A stretch of DNA of 64,000 nucleotides from assembly GCF_001411555.2 (NCBI RefSeq), contig NC_049912.1, positions 2,125,001 to 2,189,000 of the forward strand, written 5' to 3'. The DNA is from Juglans regia (lineage: Eukaryota; Streptophyta; Magnoliopsida; Fagales; Juglandaceae). Both the position numbers and the translations under genes were made by a program. Positions 13,180 through 24,325 of this stretch are shown in pieces (position 1 is the stretch's first letter; every line of letters begins with the position of its first letter). The notes under the pieces were generated by a model. It ran no database searches. It had not been told where the DNA came from and saw only the letters and a program-made list of their open reading frames with translations.

Positions 13180-13409
13180 TTAGGGCAGGTTTGGGGGGTG
13201 AGATGAGAATTTTATATTTTGTTTTAGTGTTTAAAATATTATATTTTGGTATTATTATTGTATTGAGATTTGAAAAAGTTGAATTGAGATTTGAAAAAGT
13301 TAAATTGTTTATTATATTTTGTATGAGAATTTGAAAAATGTGTAATGATGAGATGAGATGAGATGAGATAAGAATTTTGTATCTCATCCCACCCCCAAAC
13401 CTGCCCTAA
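13180..13409. mobile_element. Family A element copy, best preserved
   Basis: A 230-bp foldback. The left end TTAGGGCAGGTTTGGGGGG is mirrored at the right by CCCCCAAACCTGCCCTAA. Inside, GATTTGAAAAAGTTGAATTG is partly duplicated (GAGATTTGAAAAAGTT occurs twice, 13265-13305) and a (GAGAT)n run lies near 13351-13370. No ORF and no clear target duplication. Confidence 0.8.
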
Positions 13410-14150
13410 AATCTCTCGAAATTCATTATGATTACAACCGTTGTAATCATAATTTTTTTCTATTATAAATAAAGACTATTAATAAAATTAGATATTCGTC
13501 CTTTCTTTTTTGTAAAAAAAAAAAAAAACAATTACTGCATGAGATCATCTAGCTAGCTTTTATCTTGATGATTGTGATCAGCGATTATTACGCCCAACGT
13601 CTCACTCGCCGACACTAATGGTGGGTCATGAAGAATGGACGAAAAGGTCAACCAAACATGGCGGGCTCACCTCTTTCATTTAAGTTCTTAATCTTTGTCC
13701 GTTTGCAAAACTTCAAGGCACAAAGAAATAAATAAAGAATAAAATGTACCATATTATATTCGGCAAGTCATGACTCGATATATACATCATGAAAATGATA
13801 TTGATCGATCATATCTATCTCTACGTACAAAAATATGTTCAGATTTCAATATGACTTCTGCTTCTCTGTAGTACTTTCTGTACATACAGCCTTACATTAG
13901 ATTTGGAAATCTTCTTACATGAAAATGAGTTATATCACTTGTCTTACTTGAAATTAATAGAAAATGATATATCGGCTTCATCGTAGTGGGCGGCGGTCGC
14001 AGAGGCCATTGCTTCTTGCGGAAGGTGCACAGGTGAAGGAGGTGCAGGAGGAAAGTAAATAGGAGATAATAAAAGGAAAATAAGAAAATGGTTGGGGGCG
14101 GCGACTGAAAGCAAAGATATGAAACTCTGGTTGCCATCCCACTATTTGCA
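13410..14150. other. Intergenic DNA
   Basis: No recognised gene. The minus frame 13892-14266 is low-complexity (Lys-rich start, Phe/Leu-rich middle) and is not supported as coding. Confidence 0.4.
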
Positions 14151-14159
14151 AACAGGCTA

Positions 14160-14770
14160 GGTTTTTTTTGTTTGGAATGGCCCACGTGTTTCTTCAACCC
14201 ATGTGTTAGGACTCTGTCAATCCGTTTTAGTGTTTTTTTTTTTTTGTTTTTTTTTCTTCCTTTCATTTTGACCCGAGTGAGGCGTTTGAGTTACTAGATT
14301 GGATGTAATCTGGGACAAGAGCTGGTCGAGCATTGCGGGCGATGTCATGGCCGGAGGTCGTACGGTCAGACTTTGTGATCCGTGCGAGAGCTGGGTGCTC
14401 ATGCCGTCTAGGTTCATGCCAATGCTTGTGGTTCTGTTGGTTTAGTTGTGTTTTGTCTTGTAATGTTTTTGTTGTTGTTTAGTTATTAATAAAGATGAAA
14501 TAGGCTATTGGACCTAGTGTCCGTAGCAGCAGTGTTCCATACTCCTCCTCCTTGGGAGGATGGAGAGGATTTTCCAGCTTTGTTTTACAGAACAATATCT
14601 CTTTTAAGAGAGAGTTATTGAGAAGTTAAGACAATGTCTACCATAATGTGTGCGGGGATGCCCCAGAACAGATGAATTAGTTGGCTTATAATCTGAATTT
14701 TCCTGTATTGATAAGTCACAGTTGTAACTTCAGTTTATTGAATGAAATGAAGTTTGTTTCCATAAAAAAA
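14160..14770 (+). mobile_element. Possible LINE-type 3' end
   Basis: The right end reads TTTATTGAATGAAATGAAG then GTTTGTTTCCATAAAAAAA, resembling the 3' tail of plant LINEs, where a final TTTATTGAAT-like stretch precedes oligo-A. A minus-strand open stretch at 14217-14417 (NLDGMSTQLSHGSQSLT) is not recognised. Weak evidence. Confidence 0.3.
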
Positions 14771-16130
14771 ATGCTATATATTGATGTTTATATATAATAA
14801 TGTTGGAAATTGATGGAATTGAAAGCTGGACACGATGTTTTTTGCTCCCACCAACTTGGAATAAAGCAAAATAATCGTTGAACATGTTTACATTATGTTT
14901 TAAAGCAATATATAGCACCAATTAAGCATAAAAGCGTATGGGACTTCTTTCCAAATACATAAAACGACCAATTAATTATTATTTTATATACACGTACAAA
15001 ATATTAATATGAAAGTTTTTCATATCATTAAATATAAAAAATATTAGTATTTTGACTTTTTTATATATAACTATATATAATTAGATTTATTAAGAAAATT
15101 TTACATACTACATGACTATCATCCCACTCTTATCTTAATATAATAAGGTACTAGTATATATTGCCCAACAATCTTTAATTTTTTTAAAAAAATAAGAGAT
15201 CCATGATATAAAATGATGACGAAAAATGTCGCACTTATATAGTGGAATAAATATGGTGTAGTATATAATGTTACTAATTTTATTAATAATTCTCACTTAT
15301 ACAGACCGGAGTATATATGTACCTTGTCCATATTATATATAGAAATCTTAAAAAATAACTATGGTGTGAAAAACTAATTAAGCACACCTTAATTCTATAC
15401 CGTCGGCCTTGTATGTCGACATATCAGAAGAAGTAAAGGTGATGATTTATATCGTAAAAGCAGTAAATCAGCCCCAATAAAATAGAATTATAAGTAAACG
15501 TGATCTAAAAATCGAAATACAGATTATGGAAATTAACATATAAAGCCGCGACGAGCAAAACATGCATATTTGGTTGAGTAGTGGGAGCAATGTTTTAAAT
15601 TTCGTATCGGATGTTGTAACGGTCAAGATACTAAGACGAAATATTTCGATATTGATATTGTTTCGTATATCATTTTGAAATAATCGATATATGAATAAAT
15701 TTGAGTCGATATAAAATATATATAATATTTATACCGGCTCAATGACCAATGCGATAAATATCGGCTGGTATAGTAAGAGATTAAAGTAAATGAGTGGAAG
15801 TCAAATTAAAAAAAAAGAAGTATGACATGCATACAATTTTTATTACAACTCAATTCTTTTATTAATAATAGTTATGTAAAGTGAAAAGTCAACTTCAACG
15901 AAAAATTAATGAAAATTTAATAATAGTAGTAATTTTACGTACAAAATTTATTTTATTATTTTTTTTTTAAATGTATTAATAGTTGACACGTGGAGATCTT
16001 CACGCGTAATTTTTTTTTTATAATTTTTGTTTTAAATATAACTGGCATTTTTCATTTAACAAATGCATACAAAAAATTGAAAAATACAACGGTAGGGCAG
16101 AGGGCAAGAAAAAATAAAGAAAGCTACGAA
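14771..16130. other. Intergenic AT-rich DNA with a degenerate repeat
   Basis: 15594-15775 is a decayed relative of the element at 18401-18757. It shares the order TTTTAAATTTCGTATCGGAT, GGTCAAGATACTAAGACGAA and TATCGGCTGGTATAG. Nothing else is recognised. Confidence 0.45.
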
Positions 16131-16131
16131 T

Positions 16132-16500
16132 TCAATGAGCGTGAAAAACGTTCCCCGAAAGTTGCAGACAAATGAAGTCGCCGGCATACACGTCTGGAAT
16201 GCCAGAACTTGGACCCACTGTCTCTTCATTTATATGGAGTTTCACCAAGCTGGTGATATCACCCATATCAGTGCAAAGCTTATCCCAGATTTGAAGGCTT
16301 TCTTTATTTTCTCTTTTGTTTTTCAAAGTTTATTTCTTTAATCATATATAGTTTAACTATACCTGAGCCTGGAATCACGGCACCTGATGATCATGATGAG
16401 TATGAACTATAAAGGGAGCCACTCTCTTGTAAATTTACAGAACCTTCAGAGCCCAATTACAGCCATGCCAGAGCCGACATGGATTTCTTTTCCATGTTAG
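16132..16500 (-). other. Unidentified gene-like fragment
   Basis: A non-repetitive stretch of higher GC within AT-rich DNA. The minus strand has an open stretch including NLQ/SLQIWDKLCTDMGDI-type residues and GPSSGIPDVYAGDFICL. A second stretch higher up (about 16360-16440) reads AVIPGSG and ends at CAG|GTATAG, a possible splice donor. I do not recognise the protein. It could be a captured or relic exon pair, or chance. Confidence 0.2.
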
Positions 16501-16633
16501 AACAGTCTTTAATCTTTAAAAATTTCTTAATTCTCAGTACCATAATAATGTTCAGGGACCTCCCGGAAGATCAAAACAGTCCAGACTGGACTAATGCAAA
16601 ACCTCCACCTTTTATTTGAGGGGAGTCTACTTT

Positions 16634-17142
16634 TAGAGGTGTAATTGGTCTGGTTTGATTCAATTTTGGATAAAATTTAGGACCGAATCGATATATACCG
16701 ATTTTGTATTTTAAAAAAGTGATTCCGCACTGGTTACTCCCTTAAACCAGTACTTCTGATTTTATTGATTCGGTTCGGTTTTTCGATTTTAATATACTAT
16801 ATTATATAATATATAGTAATATAATATTAATATAACTATTAATACAATAGACTATAGTGATATAAGATTTTAAAATTTAATATTATATTAATTAGTAATT
16901 TATCATATAATACAAAATTATTTTATATATAATTATATATTATATATATAAATAATAAACAATATAAAAAATTATAATATATATAAGTCCTGTTTGGTCC
17001 GATCCGATTTTAGAAAAAGAAAAACCAGAACTGGACCGATTTTGATCGGTTTTACAAAAAAATAAAACTGGTATCGAACCGAACCAAACTCGGTCTAGTT
17101 TAGTCCGGTTTACCAGGTTACTGATTTTTTTTTACACCCCTA
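16634..17142. mobile_element. hAT-type MITE, family B, with TSD
   Basis: A 509-bp element with inverted ends TAGAGGTGTAA and TTACACCCCTA. It is flanked by 8-bp near-identical repeats TCTACTTT (16626-16633) and GCTACTTT (17143-17150), as expected for hAT target duplications. The interior is palindromic GGTTCGGTTTTTCGATTTT and CGGTTTTACAAAA sequence around an AT-rich core. No transposase. Related copies lie at 27172-27881 and 46512-47181. Confidence 0.85.
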
Positions 17143-17150
17143 GCTACTTT

Positions 17151-18391
17151 CACCAAAGTTTAATTAATCCATTTGGATGTTGAGATAATTTCAAATCGAT
17201 TATCTAAGTTGATCTGTGAATAATAATATTTTATGAATCCTATTAAAATGTGTTTGAATGAAAATATGTTTATATATATATTTAAATATATAAAATAAGT
17301 TGAGATGGGTTTAACATTTTTATAAGAAGTCGAACAATGATAGAGGAAGATCATGCCATTTGTTTAGCATACTGACAATCCCCCCCATCTGCATTTGCAT
17401 GTGCTGATGTGCTTGTTCATTACAAACAGAAGGACAGATAATTGCAAATAATTTAAAAAAAATATATAAGTTGGATTTGGGCACATGGCTATGTTGTACG
17501 TTCTTTTCAAGGTACTCTTTTCATCCCTCCATAAATTTCTTCTGCTAATATAATTATCCGAAGTTACTTCTCAATTGAAATAACAGTCACTAACCCTTCA
17601 CCTCTGTTAACCTCGTTAGAAATACTATCAAATCAAATTCTTAGTTTAACATTATTTTAATTTTGAGAAATAATATTTGCAGTCATTAAGTGCGCAAGTA
17701 CTGCGTAATTATTTTTAAAAAAAGTGAGTAAATATGAGATCCACATGAAAAAATTAATTTTTTAATAATAGATCCCACATTTTTTTTAAAATAAATGCGT
17801 AATACTTACACAATCCATAATTATATATAACATTACTCCCGACATCTATTTGGGTACCAATTGTTGTCTTGTTAAGTCTCTAAATCTAAATATGTTATTG
17901 GGCTTTTAGTTCATTTGTGAATTGGCACAAGTATTTTGTGCCCACGATGGGATGGGCCAATCTGTTCATACATTGAGGAGATTCAACTATTTCTGCCCTA
18001 TATATGAGTGACAGCTGACCCATTAAGCTGAATTTGTCACTCCTTTGAAAATCAAAAGGGAAGAAGTAGTTCAATCATTTCTCTCCAACATTTCCTAACC
18101 TTTGTTGCAACCTTGCAGAAACAGAAAAAATGAACATTGACTTCGAGCTTGAAAACAAATCCAATGTGCTTTCTTCTCCAATTGCTATAAGTATGTCTCA
18201 ATCCTGATTTTATTCAATAGTTTTATATGAGATCTTGATTTTAGGATTCTTCAAAATCCAACGCGGGACAGATGAGAAGTGAAAGCTCTAGTTTGATAAA
18301 GAATTTCAGTGACAATAAGGCAAACTAAACCGATTTAGGCCATGCATACAATTAGAAAAAAATGACAACAATAAGGATTTTCAATTTCAAG
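17151..18391. other. Intergenic DNA with a possible orphan gene start
   Basis: A promoter-like CCTATATATGAG lies at about 17998-18008. A pyrimidine-rich leader follows, then ATG at 18130 opening a 20-codon stretch (MNIDFELENKSNVLSSPIAI) up to a donor-like ATAA|GTATGT. No continuation is recognised. The element-like AT-rich segment 17160-17340 is unassigned. Confidence 0.3.
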
Positions 18392-18400
18392 CAATCTTTT

Positions 18401-18757
18401 GAATACCGTACCGGATGCTGTACCAGTCAAGATATTGGAACGAAATATTTTGATATCAGTATTATTTCGGAATAGTCGATATATGAATAAATTATATATA
18501 TAAATTATATTCCAAAATAATAGTTTATATATAAATAAATTATATATAAATATATATAAATTATAAATAGTCTAGTCTGAATTGGAAGTAAAAAAATGAG
18601 CTTGTAGTTTGAAAAAAAAAAAAAATTAAAAGCCAAAATATTGGCCGGTACAAGTCGAAATACAGGCCGGTACGAAATATATATAATACATATACTGGAC
18701 CAGTGGCCGGTACGACATATTTTGGCCGTACCAGCCAGTATGTTATGGTATTTAAAA
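18401..18757. mobile_element. Small TIR element, possibly MULE-derived
   Basis: GAATACCGTACCGGATGCTG at the left is mirrored by CAGTATGTTATGGTATTTAA at the right. Flanks CAATCTTTT (18392-18400) and CAATATTTT (18758-18766) agree at 8 of 9 bases, which would fit a Mutator-type 9-bp target duplication. The GGCCGGTACAAGTCG and GGCCGGTACGACATA repeats inside have no ORF. Confidence 0.55.
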
Positions 18758-18766
18758 CAATATTTT

Positions 18767-19144
18767 CAAGACTTCAAGCTTGTTAAAACCTCGCTGCCTG
18801 GATAAGTTTCAAAGGGAAACCAACATTGATAGATCTAAAACCTCAACTTTACATACAACTTTTCACAAGAGAGTATGATATATAAATCCTTCACCGTATG
18901 ATCTAAAGTGTTATTCTGACCTATGACTTGCAAAAGAAATGATAGAACAAAATCAATAATGAAGACAAACAAAACATGAGACTATGAAAATCAACAACGA
19001 TGGATCACCCTTCTCTCTCATAATCTTGATTTATGTCGAGGAATAATGATATCAGTTACATAGTTTTAGGTCTCGTTTGTTTTCGTAAATGACATGAGTT
19101 GAGTTGAGTTAACATAAAATTAAAAGTTGAATAAAATATTATTA

Positions 19145-19191
<47 letters not shown>

Positions 19192-19770
19192 TATGCCATT
19201 CTTGATTCGTTTGCTTTACTTTATTCCAAAAGCATTTTTCAATAAAGTTATCTATCTGCTACAAGAAGTTGGGCATATGAAATAAAGACCAACATCTTTG
19301 TGCTTGATGCTTTCCTCATGTAGAAGCGTGCTTTCCTCGTGTAGAAGCGTGTCCATAGTATAATAGGGAAGAGAACATTCCAAAGCCCAAATCACAACAT
19401 TCTTTTCAATTTACATTTAAAGCTATAAAAATTATCAATTTACATATCAAACTTCCACATTTTTGTAATTTATACCCTCAATTACGATTTAATTCTCTAG
19501 ATTGTGCCATATGTACTTATTTTTTTACATTGATGATAAGGGTCAAATCTAAACCAAGAGTGCAAATCACACTGATCTGAATCACAATCCTTGAGATGAA
19601 GAAGAATTAGAGAGAAGTTTGCATTTCATTTAAATTCCATTTTTCAGATTTCAGAAAGGGTGAAATGAATATTACAAAATGAAATCAGCACGCAGCTAGT
19701 GCATATAGAGACATAACATCACCAGTGTAGAAACTCATGATCAGCTTTAAGTATAAGAAGCAAACACAAA
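18767..19770. other. Intergenic DNA, truncated family A copy and RMA 3' side
   Basis: 19070-19148 carries a truncated family A end (ATGAGTTGAGTTGAGTTAAC). A (TA)n tract follows at about 19149-19188. The last few hundred bases before 19771 should contain the 3'UTR of the minus-strand RING gene. No other gene is seen. Confidence 0.5.
19149..19188. repeat. (TA)n microsatellite
   Basis: About 20 TA units directly abutting the truncated family A element. Confidence 0.95.
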
Positions 19771-20463
19771 TTACCAACAAAGAAGAGCAATGATCACAAA
19801 TATGCTAATCAGCATAAAAATGTTCCTCAAAACATTATCAGCCTGCTGTACTCGACTTGTTTGCTGATGGAACCTGTGATGAGCATGGCCCCCATGAAAC
19901 GTATGAAACCCATAGGGAAAATTACCAGAAGTCTGCCCGTACACAGTGGCATCCGGGTAGCCTTGAAACTGAATATTGAATAATGATGGAATCAAACCAC
20001 CAAAAGCAGTAGCCAGGGTGAAGTTACCAATCCTAGCTGTCATCATTGGCATAAAACCACCCATAAATCCAAACCCATGGCTGCTAAAGTTAAACCGAGT
20101 TGCATCAGGCGGAGGCGGGGTAGTTTGGGGCCTCGGCCCCACCGGGCGGCGAGGAATATCGATACCCGGATACGACTTTGATCTTGGGTCACTCTGTGTT
20201 TTGCCCCTTCCGTAGAGAGGAACCAATTTCTCCTCCTGTATTAAGGCCTTGCAGACCGGGCATTCCTGGCACTGAGAGTGATGATGGAGCCATCTGTATA
20301 GACATGGCCAACAGAAGAGATGGCCGCAAAGAGTAACAATTGGGTCCTGAGCTAATTCGAAACAGATATTGCATTCAAAATCTCCTGCATCATTCCCAAT
20401 ATTGCCCGAGCAAGACGAGTTTTGCCGTGGCACACTTGTTGATTCCCCAAATCCACTTGCCAT
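19771..20463 (-). CDS. RMA: RMA-type RING membrane-anchor E3 ubiquitin ligase
   Basis: Known: RMA proteins (RNF5 relatives) are ER-membrane E3 ligases in protein quality control and turnover of membrane cargo. Seen: a 230-residue protein. The N-terminal C3HC4 RING has ligands C31, C34, C46, H48, C51, C54, C68 and C71 (ECNICFELAQDPIVTLCGH region, then CPVCK). The RMA signature EEKLVPLYGRGK follows. The middle is Pro/Gly/Phe-rich, and the C-terminal membrane anchor (about 213-229, IFMLISIFVIIALLCW) is at the very end, so the RING faces the cytosol. The longer frame to 20517 would take its first ATG from intron sequence, so ATG 20463 (MASGFGES) is chosen. Length and domain order are typical. The reading frame is intact. 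Confidence 0.95.
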   Translation of the reverse strand: MASGFGESTSVPRQNSSCSGNIGNDAGDFECNICFELAQDPIVTLCGHLFCWPCLYRWLHHHSQCQECPVCKALIQEEKLVPLYGRGKTQSDPRSKSYPGIDIPRRPVGPRPQTTPPPPDATRFNFSSHGFGFMGGFMPMMTARIGNFTLATAFGGLIPSLFNIQFQGYPDATVYGQTSGNFPYGFHTFHGGHAHHRFHQQTSRVQQADNVLRNIFMLISIFVIIALLCW

Positions 20464-20499
20464 CTCCCTAACCTCTAAAAGCTTAAAATTCAAACGCGC

Positions 20500-20946
20500 C
20501 TGCAAGAATGTTACCAATCCTGATTAGCAGAGGAGACAAATTGCTCAAAAGCTTTTTAAAGGCAAGAACAAAAGGATCGAACGTCATTGGACATCATATA
20601 AACGGAGATAACCAAGGATTACTAAAAAGAACTAAAAATATAGACTTGTGTCAAAATAACACAGACAAAGTTTGCTGTAGAAATGCCCGTTGTTGAATCC
20701 GGAATAAGAAGGAAATCAGGAACTTTTATAATAATCAAACCGAAACAATCAGATCAAAAGTGAATAAGCGATCGCCACATGTTGAACAGAGCAGAAAAGT
20801 CTCTACAATTCCAAATGTGAAACCCCAGATGAAATCAGGGAGATGAGAAACAATTAAGAAAAACAAACTCATTTTAATCAACGATATTCGGAGAGACTGA
20901 ATAAAAAAAAGGAATTGGGCTGAGATTGGAATAACACAACACTGAC
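20500..20946 (-). other. Predicted 5'UTR intron of the RING gene
   Basis: On the minus strand a donor GAAAAG|GTCAGT (intron from 20946) and an acceptor TTCTTGCAG|GCGCG (intron end 20500) bracket 447 bases. The acceptor is 37 bases before the start codon. The 5'UTR would begin near 21050. A leader intron is common in this gene family; this one is a prediction. Confidence 0.7.
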
Positions 20947-21189
20947 CTTTTCCGATTAGTGTGTAACAACGTAGTGTCTGAGAAGTGAGCTAATCTCTGG
21001 GGGGAGGGGTAGGTGACAAGGTGTGAAGACGAGAAGAGAATTCTTGGAGTTTCTCATTTTTCTCATGCCAGCGGTCGAATTTTATTGTTTCAAGAAAAGG
21101 ATCCGACGGTTGTGATCGTTTCAGAGTCTTGCTATATAATTATAGAATAAAGGCCATTTTTCCATCCATATAATACTAGTAGCGGGGTA

Positions 21190-21415
21190 CAGTGAAGTTT
21201 GGCATTTAAACGTTTAATTGAGTTGAATTAAATTAAAATAAAAGTTAAAAATTTAATAAAATATTATTTTTTAATATTAAAATTATTTTAATATTTAAAT
21301 AAATTAAATTATTTATTATATTTAATATTAAAATTTAAAAAAATTATAAAAATTAAATAAAATAAATTTAAATGAATTTAAAATTGAAATGTACCTCCTT
21401 GAAAGTTGTTTACTG
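21190..21415. mobile_element. Family A element copy, degenerate
   Basis: AATTGAGTTGAATTAAATTA begins a run with AAATTATTTATTATATTTAA core sequence typical of the family. Borders are uncertain. Confidence 0.4.
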
Positions 21416-21879
21416 TTTGGATAGTACATCATCCATACTTTTTACGTACTAATATTTTAATACTTAATTTATAAGATTTAAACTTTTAAATTCTTGTTGT
21501 AAATAAAGTCATACCTTACTCAAAAAAATAAAAAATAAATAAAGTCATACCATATTTTATAAATAGAGTTTTTTATATTAATTTATTTTCTCTTTAATCA
21601 CCTTAACTCAAACTCAAATAATCACATGTTTTAAAATGAAATTATTTTTATAATATATTTTATAAAAACACCTTTCATTTTAAAATATAATTGTATAATA
21701 TGTATTTATCATTTTCTTGCCAAATTGAACCTGTCAATTAGTTACATGCCATACTTTCATAATTAAGCTTTTATCGTCCGGTTCAATCACCCATCTCATC
21801 AAATCCCAACTCCAGCTATCCTTTGTTTCGAAGCAATGGGCATAATCTAACAGGAGAACGTGTGCAGTGAATTAATTGT

Positions 21880-22065
21880 TTCTGAATGAGATGATTTTAA
21901 ATAAAAAATAAAAAATAAAATTTTTTTAATATTAATATTATTTTAAGATTTAAAAAAGTTAAATTATTTATTATATTTTATATAAAAATTTAAAAAAATT
22001 ATAATAATAAAATAAAATAAAATAAAATATTTTTCGAATTCAAACCTACCCTAAATGTTTGTTTG
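21880..22065. mobile_element. Family A element copy
   Basis: GTTTCTGAATGAGATGATTT at the left and TTCGAATTCAAACCTACCC at the right enclose the family core TAAATTATTTATTATATTTT. Borders are approximate. Confidence 0.5.
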
Positions 22066-22739
22066 TAGCTGAATGGGTTGAGAATTAATGCCGGTGAGCA
22101 GCAACAATATTAAGTAATAGGAGGTGGTGGATGGTTTAACATCATGACAACAAACACCATTGAACATGCCACAGTACTTTGTATGAACTTTGTGGATTAA
22201 ACAACACGTCACTTTTGTATGGTTTTAATGCCATTTAAGCCTCAGCCTAATCAACGTCGTAAAGACAATTTTTTTTTAATAAACAAATTACTTTATTACT
22301 ACTCATCTACTATTTAAATATATTTCAAGTTTTTTTTTATTTTTTATAATTTTTTTAAGTATTTTTTTAACATTTTTAATCATTAAAAAAAATAAAAAAA
22401 AAATTATATATAATTTTAATAATACTCACTTTCTTAATTATTAAATAAAAAAATTAAATATAAAAATAATAATAAATGAGTAGCTGTAAGATAATAACCT
22501 ATCATTATTTGGTGGTAAATGGGCGACAATGCCTCAAGCCTACAAGCTGGTTTCACACATAGGGGAGTACGTCTATTTTGTGTTTTAGTGAATGAAAGTC
22601 GTATAACATGCGTGGCTTTTATGAGCCATGGAGATGGGCAGCAAGTGAGGTTGGGTGGTGCACAAGGCACACGCGTACATCATTTTGAAGCGCCGATTCT
22701 TTTACCTTATGTTGGTGGATTTAGAGAGAGTGGGGTTTA
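22066..22739. other. Intergenic DNA next to the Pack-type element
   Basis: 22500-22736 is of normal composition with a plus frame from 22519 (MGDNASSLQAGFTHRGVRL), not recognised. TTA at 22737-22739 is the target duplication of the following element. Confidence 0.35.
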
Positions 22740-23499
22740 GACTATTGGTATTGGATTCATTAAATTTATTTTTAAAATTTAATAAAAAGTACATATTTTT
22801 TATATATTTAAAACTTCTTTATTTATAACTCTACATTGAATTAATTATTGGATTCATCAAAATAATAATATAATATTATTTTTTTAATAATATTCTTTTT
22901 TATTTTTTATAATATATTTTACAATTACACTGATATATGTTAATTAATAATTTAATTTGATACTTAAATTATTATTTTTAAATTAATTTTTTTTCTCAAC
23001 CTAATTATCCAACAAACACATTTTGACAACCATTCTTCTACCCAATAATCATATATAGAATTTATCAACACATTTACAATTCTTTCATCTAAGAAACATA
23101 TTACCAATATTTCTTCTACTCAATTGTCATATCTAAAATTTTTTAAACCAACAAACTCTTCCACAAACACTTATTCTCTATCTAAACATCACATCTACAA
23201 GAAAGTGAATGCATCAGGATGCTTTGGACTGGCTTCAGGTTTTGACTCAGATAACTTGGAAAACATAAGCAGAAACATTGTAAGCCAAGGCATCTGACCC
23301 AGTAGTGGAGGCATATATGGAAGGTGGCGAGGGTTTAGGGATCAATCTGAGTGCCTAGAGGGTAATAAATCAAAATATTTCAATTAAAATAAACACACCC
23401 ATATAAAGGAGCAAAGATAGTGAAAATACTTAAAAACAAAGTTCAAGTATTTCCTTCGCTTGCAACATGTTATTCCACACCTGTATTACTTCAATAAGT

Positions 23500-23960
23500 C
23501 CTTTTTTTATAGTAACAAATCCTTATTGATATGCGCCAAACGCAAAACTCAAGTACCCAAGGAGCATACAAGATCTTCCTTCAATCAATCCTAAAAATCT
23601 TAAGGAGAAAGCTAGACCCTCCAAAGTCCAAATGCCACTTTTCACTGCCATTTCAGACACTTGATTGGCCAAACTCATTTTTAAGTAAAGTGACCTCAAA
23701 AACTCCAGTGTCACCTAATGAAGAAATTCGGAATGTCGAATACAACCATCCACTAAATAGGCATCGTCCCTAACCTTCATAGAACATAAAGAAGGACTCA
23801 AAACAATACTGTCCACAAAGGTCCAAGATTGGATGCATTGGCATCAACATGCACAATAGCAAAGCATTGCAAATTTACCTCTCTTCTGGTATGTTCATTA
23901 GCATCACCAAAAATTCCATAAATCTTTATCTAACAGTTCTTCTGTAGCTCACTAAACTAC
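23500..23960 (-). mobile_element. LINE 3'-end fragment
   Basis: On the minus strand the sequence ends GGCGCATATCAATAAGGATT then TGTTACTATAAAAAAAGGAC, the usual tail of plant LINEs (a GCATATCAATAAA-like stretch, then oligo-A). Upstream lies a short open stretch (SLANQVSEMAVKSGIWTLEG). It is 5'-truncated and lies inside the element 22740-24842. Confidence 0.55.
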
Positions 23961-24211
23961 AAGCAACCAATACTATTTCAATCACAACTTTAAACAACCC
24001 TTCTCATACTACATGATCTTTCAGCTACCTTCACACTTCTAAAAAATTAAGTCCAAGATCAAAGAAAAGGAAAAAAAAAAAAAATTGCATCAATATTGAA
24101 ACCTCGTATGAATAACCAACCAAATTCAAAATTAAGAAATATTTATAATAGAAAAATCCAGAAGTGAAAATTTCACAATCACCCATAAATTTTAAGGAGG
24201 AAGTAGCGCAC

Positions 24212-24325
24212 CTGTTTGAGAATATTATCAGCGATTCGGTAGTAGTACCGGAGAGAAATCCGATTATCGACATTAAGTTTATGAGCGCTGGCGGCGAAGT
24301 TAATTCCATCAGAAGATGGCCTCAT
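24212..24325 (-). pseudogene. Orphan first exon of an AMSH-like deubiquitinase
   Basis: Known: AMSH proteins are JAMM/MPN metalloproteases that trim K63-linked ubiquitin chains in endosomal trafficking, with an N-terminal MIT-like domain. Seen: 38 codons from ATG 24325. They contain KLNVDNRISLRYYYRIADN followed by ILKQ, which matches the family's conserved N-terminal VDNRIxLRxYxRIADNxLxQ pattern. The exon ends at CAG|GTGCGC, a donor in the right place. A CT-rich leader with (CT)n sequence precedes it (24326-24530). No later exon (rest of MIT domain, JAMM domain) is found between here and the next gene, and the whole lies between PIF-like ends. Read through the donor it gives only 48 residues. 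Inferred: captured gene start, not a working gene. Confidence 0.75.

Noticed and set aside
13892..14266. 124-codon minus-strand frame
   Set aside because: Low-complexity Lys and Phe/Leu runs, no homology pattern, no splice context.
20464..20517. N-terminal extension of the RING protein (MVTFLQARLN...)
   Set aside because: Its start lies in the predicted 5'UTR intron before the acceptor TTGCAG; the family starts near MASGFG.
23531..23773. Plus-strand frame of 80 codons
   Set aside because: Opposite strand of the LINE 3' tail.
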